A DNA stretch of 6,386 nt from positions 1 through 6,386 of the forward strand of contig DPZM01000130.1 of assembly GCA_003535955.1 (NCBI GenBank). Direction: 5' to 3'. Position 1 is the first letter of the stretch. Each line of letters starts with the position of its first letter. This DNA comes from Lachnospiraceae bacterium. Lineage in GTDB: Bacteria > Bacillota > Clostridia > Lachnospirales > Lachnospiraceae. Below are positions 1 through 6,353 of the stretch, piece after piece. The notes below the pieces were generated by a model. That model did no database searches, was not told the origin of the DNA, and saw only the letters and a list, made by a program, of their open reading frames with translations. Position numbers and translations under genes: made by a program.

Positions 1-140
1 GGAGACGCAAGAAACTGAAGAAGGGCATGGACTTTAACCAGTACAGTCTCGAAATGTCAAAGAAGGAGATTGAGGATCTTGTGAGAGAGTATCCGAAGTT
101 CTCCAGAGAGATACTCGCAATAGTGGAAAGCTATGAATAG
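1..140 (+). CDS. C-terminal fragment of an unrecognised protein (5' end outside the window)
   Basis: A frame open from the window's left edge reads 45 complete codons (from position 3) to a TAG at 138-140. The visible tail is highly charged: it begins with a basic cluster (RRKKLKK) followed by a stretch rich in Lys and Glu (SKKEIEDLVREYPKF) that looks helical and soluble, and it ends ...IVESYE. Codon choice (ATA, AAG, GAG) matches the genes downstream, so it looks native and coding. I do not recognise the family from this tail and assign no function. Internal ATG codons at 27 and 54 lack convincing ribosome binding sites, so a small complete gene here is less likely than the end of a longer one. 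The gene points toward the convergent PilZ gene, whose 3' end lies 52 bp away, with no clear terminator between them. Confidence 0.6.
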   Translation, partial: RRKKLKKGMDFNQYSLEMSKKEIEDLVREYPKFSREILAIVESYE

Positions 141-192
141 TATTCCTTGATTTCGATGCCAAAACATGATAGTATCTTTGCTTGGTTGGAAC

Positions 193-546
193 TTATTCGG
201 ATTTGATGCGTTTCTCGAAATCGTCAAGCATTTTGTTCACGCGGGGAGAAATCGAAACAAATTCGCAGCCGTATTGATACCGGCCGTTTCCTGCTGCCTG
301 GCCGCGTATGATGCGCACATCGGTGATTATCTGCGGGAAGTCCCGGTCGAGCTCGATATTGGCTATAAAATGATAGCCGACGGGGAGTATTGATGAAGAC
401 AGAAATCCAAATCCCTTGGGAGATATATCGGTCACCTCGATGGGGGCTGATGTATCGGCAAGAGAGGTTGAATCCTCGGTATACAGATCGGATACCGAGA
501 GCTTAACATCTATGGGAATTCTTTTTTCTCTGCGTTTTTCCTGCAT
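193..546 (-). CDS. Stand-alone PilZ-domain protein, probable cyclic-di-GMP receptor
   Basis: This is a 117-residue soluble protein with no signal peptide or membrane segment, consisting of essentially one PilZ domain. Both hallmarks of c-di-GMP binding are visible: the RxxxR motif at the extreme N-terminus (R5-R9, within KRREKR) and the DxSxxG motif at residues 40-45 (DISPKG). A beta-rich body follows, with the typical late GCEF strand (about 93-96) and a short C-terminal helix. PilZ proteins bind the second messenger c-di-GMP and change partner interactions, often in motility, exopolysaccharide or adhesion control; the partner here is unknown. The start is the ATG at 546-544, preceded by GAGG six bases upstream on the minus strand. 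The stop is TAA at 195-193. It is divergent from purB and convergent with the partial gene at the left edge, so it is probably monocistronic. The family call is firm; the target process is not inferable. Confidence 0.88.
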   Translation of the reverse strand: MQEKRREKRIPIDVKLSVSDLYTEDSTSLADTSAPIEVTDISPKGFGFLSSSILPVGYHFIANIELDRDFPQIITDVRIIRGQAAGNGRYQYGCEFVSISPRVNKMLDDFEKRIKSE

Positions 547-548
547 TG

Positions 549-589
549 TTGAACCTCGTTTGTTGTAGTATATATCAAATATTTAAACT
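549..589 (+). promoter_or_regulatory. Candidate promoter region for the purB-purA-vanZ-lepA operon
   Basis: A plus-strand promoter is expected in the 69-bp gap before purB, but the match is weaker than on the opposite strand. Two options are visible: TTGAAC (549-554) with TATATC (571-576) at a 16-base spacer, or TTGTTG (560-565) with TAAACT (584-589) at an 18-base spacer. Each box matches consensus at about 4/6 or fewer. Both overlap the PilZ promoter, so the two polymerases could not occupy the region together. The gap is too short for a purine riboswitch, and no such structure is seen. Transcription starting further upstream cannot be excluded. Confidence 0.3.
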
Positions 590-595
590 AATCAA
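567..595 (-). promoter_or_regulatory. Predicted sigma-A-type promoter of the PilZ gene
   Basis: On the minus strand, TTGATT (595-590) and TATACT (572-567) are separated by exactly 17 bases and match the -35 and -10 consensus at 4/6 and 5/6 positions. The implied start of transcription, near 560, leaves a short leader of about 14 nt that still contains the GAGG ribosome binding site (557-554) before the ATG at 546. This is a prediction from spacing and consensus only. Confidence 0.55.
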
Positions 596-615
596 GTGGA
601 TAGGAAGGAAGGACA

Positions 616-2046
616 ATGACAAACAGATATGTAAGCCCTTTATCTGAGAGATATGCAAGTGAGGAGATGCAGTATATCTTTTCACCCGATATGAAATTCA
701 GAACATGGAGAAAGCTGTGGATAGCTCTTGCCGAAACGGAAAAAGAGCTGGGACTTAATATTACCCAGGAGCAGATAGATGAGCTTAAGGCCCACGCCGA
801 GGATATAAATTACGATGTGGCAAGGGAGAGGGAGCGTGTTGTAAGACATGATGTGATGAGCCATGTATATGCTTACGGTGTTCAGTGTCCCAAAGCCAAG
901 GGGATAATCCACCTCGGTGCCACATCTTGTTATGTGGGCGATAATACAGACATAATAGTTATGACCGAGGCTCTTAAGCTTGTCAGAAAGAAGCTCATAA
1001 ACGTTATATCCGAATTATCGGAATTTGCCGATGAGTATAAGGCGCTTCCGACACTTGCATTTACACATTTTCAGCCGGCCCAGCCGACAACCGTAGGCAA
1101 GAGAGCCACCTTGTGGATGAATGAATTCATGCTCGATCTCGAAGACCTTGACCATGTCCTGTCTACAATGAAGCTTCTTGGCTCAAAGGGAACGACCGGG
1201 ACTCAGGCCAGCTTCCTTGAACTGTTTGACGGAGATAATGAGAAGATAGATAAGATAGATCCCATGATCGCGGAGAAGATGGGATTTAAGGAATGCTATC
1301 CGGTATCAGGCCAGACCTATTCGCGCAAGGTGGATACAAGGGTTGCAAATGTTCTTGCGGGAATAGCCGCAAGTGCCCATAAGTTTTCAAATGATATAAG
1401 GCTCTTACAGCATCTTAAGGAGGTTGAGGAGCCTTTTGAGAAGAACCAGATAGGGTCATCCGCGATGGCTTACAAGAGAAATCCCATGAGAAGCGAGAGG
1501 ATTGCATCCTTAAGCCGCTATGTGATGATAGATGCCCTTAATCCGGCAATAACCTCGGCAACCCAGTGGTTTGAGAGGACGCTGGATGATTCGGCCAACA
1601 AGAGGCTGTCAATACCCGAAGGCTTCCTTGCCATAGACGGTGTACTCGATCTTACGCTTAATGTTGTCGATGGGCTTGTTGTTAATGATAAGGTCATTGA
1701 CAAACACTTAAGAAGCGAACTTCCCTTCATGGCAACCGAAAACATAATGATGGATGCTGTCAAGGCGGGCGGTGACCGGCAGGAGCTTCATGAAAGGATA
1801 AGAGAGCTGTCGATGGAAGCGGCTTCAAACGTTAAACAGAAGGGACTTGATAATAATCTTCTTGAGCTTATAGCGGGCGATCCTGCATTTAATATGTCTC
1901 TTGAAGAACTTGAGGAAACGATGGATCCCTCAAAATACGTGGGACGTGCGGTAAGACAGGTGGAGGTATACTTAAGGGATATAATAAAGCCCATGCTTGA
2001 TGAGAATAAGGATCTACTGGGTATACAGGCTGATATAAAAGTGTGA
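616..2046 (+). CDS. purB: Adenylosuccinate lyase (human-type long form)
   Basis: PurB catalyses two beta-eliminations releasing fumarate: SAICAR to AICAR in the de novo purine pathway, and adenylosuccinate to AMP. It is a cytoplasmic homotetramer of the fumarase/aspartase superfamily. The 476-residue protein is longer than the roughly 430-residue Bacillus type and resembles the animal enzyme. Superfamily elements appear in order: RHDVMSH (77-83), HLGATS (99-104), the catalytic THFQPAQPTT block (150-159, general acid H151), and the mobile signature loop GSSAMAYKRNPMRSE (280-294) with the catalytic serine (S281/S282), K287 and N289. Human-type enzymes usually have proline where this loop has A285. 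The start ATG follows a purine-rich site (AGGAAGGAAGGA, 602-613); the stop is TGA at 2044-2046. It is the first gene of the run, 21 bp before purA, which makes its substrate. Function is confident; the human-type assignment is by remembered similarity. Confidence 0.96.
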   Translation: MTNRYVSPLSERYASEEMQYIFSPDMKFRTWRKLWIALAETEKELGLNITQEQIDELKAHAEDINYDVARERERVVRHDVMSHVYAYGVQCPKAKGIIHLGATSCYVGDNTDIIVMTEALKLVRKKLINVISELSEFADEYKALPTLAFTHFQPAQPTTVGKRATLWMNEFMLDLEDLDHVLSTMKLLGSKGTTGTQASFLELFDGDNEKIDKIDPMIAEKMGFKECYPVSGQTYSRKVDTRVANVLAGIAASAHKFSNDIRLLQHLKEVEEPFEKNQIGSSAMAYKRNPMRSERIASLSRYVMIDALNPAITSATQWFERTLDDSANKRLSIPEGFLAIDGVLDLTLNVVDGLVVNDKVIDKHLRSELPFMATENIMMDAVKAGGDRQELHERIRELSMEAASNVKQKGLDNNLLELIAGDPAFNMSLEELEETMDPSKYVGRAVRQVEVYLRDIIKPMLDENKDLLGIQADIKV

Positions 2047-2067
2047 TTTTTACGAGGAGGATGAGAG

Positions 2068-3345
2068 ATGGTCAGAGCGATAGTAGGTGCAAACTGGGGT
2101 GATGAAGGCAAGGGTAAGATGACGGATATGCTTGCTCAGGATGCGGATGTTGTTGTCCGCTTTCAGGGGGGCGCAAACGCAGGACATACGATAGTCAATA
2201 AGTATGGCAAGTTCGCCCTTCACACATTACCTTCCGGTGTATTTAATGATAATGTTACAAGTATAATAGGAAACGGGGTTGCCCTTAATATTCCCATTCT
2301 TTTTAATGAGATCAAAGATATTATGGCCAAGGGTGTTCCGGCGCCCAGGCTTCTTATTTCCGACAGGGCCCAGATGGTAATGCCCTATCATATTGATTTT
2401 GATACCTATGAGGAAGCCAGGCTTGCAGGCAAGTCCTTCGGTTCGACCAAGTCGGGTATCGCTCCCTTCTATTCCGATAAATATGCCAAGATAGGCTTTC
2501 AGGTCAGTGAGCTTTTCGGTGATGAGGAGGCTCTGAGGGAGAAGATAAGCAGGGTATGTACAATAAAGAACGTAATTTTAAGAGACCTGTATAACAAACC
2601 GGAGATAAATGAAGATGAACTGTATGATACCCTTATGGAGTATAAGAAGATGATAGAGCCTTATGTGTGTGATACCTCGCTCTACCTCTGGAACGCCATA
2701 CAGGATGGTAAAAATATCCTTCTTGAAGGACAGCTTGGTTCCCTTAAGGATCCCGATCACGGTATCTATCCAATGGTAACATCTTCATCAACCCTTGCTG
2801 CTTACGGATGTGTCGGAGCCGGAATACCGCCTTATGAGATAAAGCAGATCATAACAGTATGTAAGGCTTATTCGTCGGCAGTCGGTGCGGGAGCTTTTGT
2901 ATCCGAAATATTCGGTGATGAGGCTGACGAATTAAGAAGACGCGGCGGAGACGGCGGTGAATACGGCGCAACCACGGGACGCCCCAGGAGAATGGGATGG
3001 TTTGACTGTGTTGCCAGCAAGTACGGCTGCCGTATTCAGGGTACTACCGATGTGGCTTTTACCGTGCTTGACGTACTCGGATATCTTGACGAAATACCTG
3101 TCTGCACCGGTTATGAGATAGACGGCAAGGTTATAACGGATTTCCCGACCACTTCAATGCTGGAGAAGGCAAAACCGGTACTTACGGTACTTCCCGGCTG
3201 GAAGTGTGACATAAGAGGCATAAAGAAGTATGAGGAACTTCCGGAAAACTGCCGTAATTATATTGAGTTTATAGAGAAGGAGATAGGCTTCCCCATTACC
3301 ATGGTAAGTAACGGTCCTTCGAGGGATGATATAATATACAGGTGA
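2068..3345 (+). CDS. purA: Adenylosuccinate synthetase (divergent subtype)
   Basis: PurA condenses IMP and aspartate, with GTP hydrolysis, to adenylosuccinate, the committed step to AMP. At 425 residues it is full length. The N-terminal P-loop-like GDEGKGK (11-17, catalytic D12) and NAGHT (37-41, catalytic H40) are intact, as are DHGIYPMVTSS (230-240) and the aspartate-binding loop ATTGRPRR (301-308) before GWFD. Several usually invariant segments differ from the Escherichia coli type: FGSTKSGIAPFYSDKYAKIGF (124-144, usual form TTGRGIGPAYEDK-ARRG), EGQLG (220-224) for EGAQG, and TVLD (332-335) for the guanine-recognition TKxD, which keeps its Asp but loses its Lys. The C-terminus (GWKCDIRG, 377-384; NGPSRDDI, 415-422) is normal. 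I recall the same variant in other Lachnospiraceae, so it is probably a lineage form rather than a damaged gene. The start has AGGAGG at 2055-2060, seven bases upstream. It is co-directional with purB. Confidence 0.96.
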   Translation: MVRAIVGANWGDEGKGKMTDMLAQDADVVVRFQGGANAGHTIVNKYGKFALHTLPSGVFNDNVTSIIGNGVALNIPILFNEIKDIMAKGVPAPRLLISDRAQMVMPYHIDFDTYEEARLAGKSFGSTKSGIAPFYSDKYAKIGFQVSELFGDEEALREKISRVCTIKNVILRDLYNKPEINEDELYDTLMEYKKMIEPYVCDTSLYLWNAIQDGKNILLEGQLGSLKDPDHGIYPMVTSSSTLAAYGCVGAGIPPYEIKQIITVCKAYSSAVGAGAFVSEIFGDEADELRRRGGDGGEYGATTGRPRRMGWFDCVASKYGCRIQGTTDVAFTVLDVLGYLDEIPVCTGYEIDGKVITDFPTTSMLEKAKPVLTVLPGWKCDIRGIKKYEELPENCRNYIEFIEKEIGFPITMVSNGPSRDDIIYR

Positions 3346-3385
3346 TCAACAGGCTCTTAGATAAGCGGATAAGTGTGGACTGATT

Positions 3386-4486
3386 ATGCTGTTAAGGGCA
3401 CTTAATGATATGTGGACTGCGCTGAGAAGCTTCGACGATCAGGCGCTGACATTTGCTTTTTGGGCAGTCCTTGTATATATCGCGTATAAAGCATTAAAAA
3501 ATCTGTTTAAAAGGCTTCGCGGTAAGGAATGTGAGAGGGCATGGCAGATGGTATTATCCATCTGTCTGTTTGGTGTTTTGTGTCTTTATCTGTCCTACCT
3601 CATATCACTTACCCTTTCGGGAAGGGATGCCGGCAGCAGGACCAATAAGGTTAATCTGGAGATATTCGGGACCTGGAGCCCGGGCGGATCGATATCCGCT
3701 CATGCCCTCGAGAACATTTTTCTTTTTATCCCTTTCGGTCTGCTGGTACCTCTCACCGGACGGTTCTTTAAAAGATGGTGGAATCTGGTGCTGATGGCTT
3801 TTCTGACGAGCCTTTTTATAGAAACGATGCAGCTTGCGACTGCCAGGGGTTTTTTTGAGATCGACGATATAATTCTTAATACATTCGGCGCCATGGTGGG
3901 ATATGCTTTTTTCTGGAGATCATATCACAGTTATATCGCCTTTAAACATGAGTCAAACCTGCCGTTGAGCAAAAACGAGCAGAAGTTATCAAGGATCACT
4001 TTATTTGTGGTACAGCTCCTTCCGGTGATACTGTGTGTACTGCTTATTTTCGGCTTTGGGAGCGATGATGCCGATAAATCCGGAGAGTTGTCAAGGTTTG
4101 TGACAGAGAAGCTCCTGTATATATTCAATAAGGTTATGGGCCTTGAATGGACGGCAGAGAGGATACGCAATTCCGTTCCGGATTACGAAGGCTACGTAAG
4201 GACGGGTGCTCATTTTGCCGAATTCGGACTCTTTTCTTTTTTTACATTTGTTTTTCTTTACTGCCGGGGTATAAGGAACAGGATCTCTTCACTTATAACA
4301 CTTTTGATTTCCGTATTCCTTGCGGTCCTTGATGAAATAAACCAGGGATTCAGGGACGGAAGGAGCAGATCGATCTCGGATGTGTTGATTGACTGCTTAG
4401 GGTCTTTGGTGATGCTGGCGATCATTAATGTTTTGTTTCTGCTTATAAGAAAGTACAGAAGGAAGCACCGGCATCAGGATAACTGA
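3386..4486 (+). CDS. Membrane protein with two tandem VanZ-like domains
   Basis: This is a 366-residue integral membrane protein. An N-terminal hydrophobic segment (about 21-37) precedes two VanZ-like domains. Domain 1 (about 54-178) has segments near 54-77, 109-124, 133-149 and 163-178 with family motifs: the LFxPFG turn (113-118), E146/Q149, and R154 with D160-D161 and N165. Domain 2 (about 205-354) has segments near 205-225, 275-294, 299-316 and 333-354 with AHFAEF (275-280), DEINQ (316-320), and GRSRSISDVLID (325-336). A soluble loop (about 226-270) lies between the first two segments of domain 2. The tail is very basic (RKYRRKHRH). VanZ is named for a teicoplanin-resistance accessory of enterococci, but most VanZ-like proteins have no known function, and glycopeptide resistance should not be inferred. 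The ribosome binding site is weak (GTGGA, 3375-3379); an in-frame ATG at 3410 (residue 9), 11 bases after AAGGG, is an alternative start. It lies 40 bp after purA and 24 bp before lepA, with no terminator between. Confidence 0.85.
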   Translation: MLLRALNDMWTALRSFDDQALTFAFWAVLVYIAYKALKNLFKRLRGKECERAWQMVLSICLFGVLCLYLSYLISLTLSGRDAGSRTNKVNLEIFGTWSPGGSISAHALENIFLFIPFGLLVPLTGRFFKRWWNLVLMAFLTSLFIETMQLATARGFFEIDDIILNTFGAMVGYAFFWRSYHSYIAFKHESNLPLSKNEQKLSRITLFVVQLLPVILCVLLIFGFGSDDADKSGELSRFVTEKLLYIFNKVMGLEWTAERIRNSVPDYEGYVRTGAHFAEFGLFSFFTFVFLYCRGIRNRISSLITLLISVFLAVLDEINQGFRDGRSRSISDVLIDCLGSLVMLAIINVLFLLIRKYRRKHRHQDN

Positions 4487-4493
4487 ATTTTGT

Positions 4494-4500
4494 GGAGGAA
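4494..4500 (+). promoter_or_regulatory. Ribosome binding site that decides the lepA start
   Basis: GGAGGAA at 4494-4500 is the only strong Shine-Dalgarno sequence before lepA. It lies inside the longer open frame that would begin at a TTG at 4490, so that TTG cannot be the start served by it. The first in-frame ATG downstream is at 4511, 12 bases after the GGAGG core. That spacer is A/T-rich and longer than the usual 5-9 bases, which may make initiation somewhat inefficient. Confidence 0.7.
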
Positions 4501-4510
4501 TTTTAAATTT

Positions 4511-6319
4511 ATGGATCAGAGCAGGATCAGGAATTTTTGCATAATAGCACATATAGATCATGGTAAGTCTACTCTGGCAGACCGGATAATAGAGCGCACG
4601 GGACTCCTTACAAGCCGGGAGATGCAGGCCCAGGTCCTTGACAATATGGACCTTGAGAGGGAGCGCGGCATAACGATAAAGTCACAGGCAGTCCGTACGG
4701 TATATAAAGCCAAGGACGGAGAAGAATATATCTTAAACCTTATTGATACACCGGGACATGTTGACTTTAACTATGAGGTTTCAAGATCCCTTGCCGCCTG
4801 CGACGGAGCTGTCCTTGTTGTAGATGCCGCACAGGGCATAGAAGCCCAGACTCTGGCAAATGTATATCTTGCCCTGGATCATGATCTTGATGTGTTTCCG
4901 GTAATAAATAAAATAGACCTTCCGAGTGCCGACCCGGAGAGGGTGGTTAACGAGATAGAGGATGTTATCGGTATTGAAGCCCAGGATGCACCCAGGATAT
5001 CGGCCAAAAACGGAATAGGGATAGATGAGGTGCTTGAACAGATAGTAAGCAAGATTCCTGCTCCGAAGGGAGAAGTAAAAAAGCCTCTTAAAGCACTGAT
5101 CTTTGACTCGCTGTATGATTCCTATAAGGGAGCCATAGCTTTCGTCCGCCTGGTGGACGGCAGGGTGAGTAAGGGAACCCCCATAAAGATGATGGCAACG
5201 GGAGCAACGGCAGAGGTAGTTGAAGTAGGTTATTTCGGAGCGGGTCAGTTCATCCTCTGCGATGAGCTGAGTGCCGGCATGGTAGGCTATATTACCGCAT
5301 CTATTAAGAACGTGAGGGATACTGCGGTCGGCGATACGATAACAAATGCCGATCATCCGTGTGAGGAAGCCCTTCCGGGTTATAAAAAGGTTCTGTCCAT
5401 GGTTTACTGTGGGATGTATCCTGCGGACGGTGCCAAGTATCCGGATCTTCGGGATGCTCTTGAGAAGCTTCAGCTTAATGACGCGTCCCTTAATTATGAG
5501 CCTGAGACATCCGTAGCCCTCGGCTTCGGATTCAGGTGCGGATTTTTGGGCCTTCTCCACCTTGAGGTTGTTCAGGAGAGGCTCGAGCGTGAGTACAATC
5601 TTGATCTGGTCACTACAGCTCCGAGTGTTATATACAAGGTCCATAAGACGGACGGTGAGGTGATCGACCTGACCAATCCCACCAACCTTCCGGATCCTTC
5701 CGAAATAGATTATATGGAGGAACCTATAGTAAATGCCGAGATAATGGTGACCAGGGACTTTGTCGGCCCTATAATGGAGCTGTGCCAGGAGAGGCGGGGT
5801 AAGTATATCAGCATGGAATATATGGAGGAGACCAGGGCGCTCCTTAAATATGAACTTCCCTTAAATGAGATAATATATGACTTCTTTGATGCCTTAAAGT
5901 CACGCTCAAGAGGTTATGCTTCATTCGATTATGACATGAAGGGATACGAGAAGTCGGAGCTTGTGAAGCTTGATATACTGATCAATAAGGAAGAAGTGGA
6001 TGCCTTATCCTTTATTGTTCATGCCGAGAGCGCTTATGAACGGGGCAGGAGAATGTGTGAGCGCCTTAAGGAAGAGATTCCCAGGCACCTCTTCGAGATA
6101 CCGATCCAGGCTGCGATAGGAAGCAAGATAATAGCGCGTGAAACTGTTAAGGCCATGCGCAAGGATGTACTTGCGAAATGCTACGGTGGTGATATAACAC
6201 GTAAGAAGAAGCTCCTTGAGAAGCAGAAGGAAGGCAAAAAACGCATGCGGCAGATAGGCAATGTAGAGATACCGCAGAAGGCCTTTATGAGCGTCCTTAA
6301 GCTGGATGAGGATAAATAA
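4511..6319 (+). CDS. lepA: Elongation factor 4 (LepA), ribosome-associated translational GTPase
   Basis: LepA/EF4 is a conserved EF-G-like GTPase that acts on the ribosome; back-translocation, initiation and 30S biogenesis roles have all been proposed. From the ATG at 4511 it has 602 residues, the normal family length. GTPase motifs are complete: G1 AHIDHGKS (13-20), G2 RGITIK (52-57), G3 DTPGH (79-83, with catalytic H83), G4 NKID (133-136) and G5 SAK (164-166). EF-G-like domains II, III and V follow, including the LGFGFRCGFLGLLHLEVVQERLERE region (337-361). The LepA-specific C-terminal domain is present (about 500-602; CYGGDITRKKKLLEKQK at 557-573 and KRMRQIGNVEIPQ at 577-589). The frame extends upstream to a TTG at 4490, but that extension contains the Shine-Dalgarno sequence and seven residues atypical of LepA. 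It begins 24 bp after the vanZ-like gene and is followed by a strong terminator, so it ends the operon. Confidence 0.97.
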   Translation: MDQSRIRNFCIIAHIDHGKSTLADRIIERTGLLTSREMQAQVLDNMDLERERGITIKSQAVRTVYKAKDGEEYILNLIDTPGHVDFNYEVSRSLAACDGAVLVVDAAQGIEAQTLANVYLALDHDLDVFPVINKIDLPSADPERVVNEIEDVIGIEAQDAPRISAKNGIGIDEVLEQIVSKIPAPKGEVKKPLKALIFDSLYDSYKGAIAFVRLVDGRVSKGTPIKMMATGATAEVVEVGYFGAGQFILCDELSAGMVGYITASIKNVRDTAVGDTITNADHPCEEALPGYKKVLSMVYCGMYPADGAKYPDLRDALEKLQLNDASLNYEPETSVALGFGFRCGFLGLLHLEVVQERLEREYNLDLVTTAPSVIYKVHKTDGEVIDLTNPTNLPDPSEIDYMEEPIVNAEIMVTRDFVGPIMELCQERRGKYISMEYMEETRALLKYELPLNEIIYDFFDALKSRSRGYASFDYDMKGYEKSELVKLDILINKEEVDALSFIVHAESAYERGRRMCERLKEEIPRHLFEIPIQAAIGSKIIARETVKAMRKDVLAKCYGGDITRKKKLLEKQKEGKKRMRQIGNVEIPQKAFMSVLKLDEDK

Positions 6320-6322
6320 GAC

Positions 6323-6353
6323 AAACAGTCATCTTTCGGGATGGCTGTTTTTT
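6323..6353 (+). terminator. Intrinsic (Rho-independent) terminator after lepA
   Basis: An 11-bp stem pairs AAACAGTCATC (6323-6333) with GATGGCTGTTT (6340-6350), all Watson-Crick except one G-U pair. The loop TTTCGG (6334-6339) can be read as a UUCG tetraloop closed by a U-G pair. A run of six T (6348-6353) overlaps the end of the stem, and a second run of eight T at 6361-6368 follows. The hairpin begins three bases after the lepA stop codon. The opposite strand lacks a comparable T-run, so it probably works only for the plus strand. Confidence 0.92.

Noticed and set aside
141..192. Possible convergent terminator between the left fragment and the PilZ gene
   Set aside because: The best pairing (CCAA...TTGG around 160-186) is short, broken by mismatches, has a large loop and no T-run. 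It does not support a terminator call.
166..393. A 75-codon plus-strand open frame opposite the PilZ gene
   Set aside because: It overlaps the minus-strand PilZ coding region, whose RxxxR and DxSxxG motifs and ribosome binding site are clear. The plus frame has no convincing ribosome binding site or domain.
577..584. Perfect AAATATTT palindrome in the purB-PilZ intergenic region, considered as an operator
   Set aside because: An eight-base A/T palindrome is expected by chance in an A/T-rich spacer. It does not extend outward and matches no regulator site I can name.
547..615. Purine (guanine/adenine) riboswitch upstream of purB
   Set aside because: The 69-bp gap, much of it occupied by promoter elements, is too short for the aptamer plus expression platform, and the conserved junction sequences are absent.
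3386..4486. Glycopeptide (teicoplanin) resistance gene vanZ
   Set aside because: The protein has VanZ-like motifs, but no vanA-type ligase, dehydrogenase, dipeptidase or sensor genes are nearby. The family is widespread in ordinary Clostridia without resistance, so the symbol and phenotype are not justified.
4781..5644. A 287-codon open frame on the minus strand, antisense to lepA
   Set aside because: It lies wholly inside lepA, whose GTPase and C-terminal motifs are unmistakable. The antisense translation shows no recognisable domain, and such long antisense frames are common opposite codon-biased genes.
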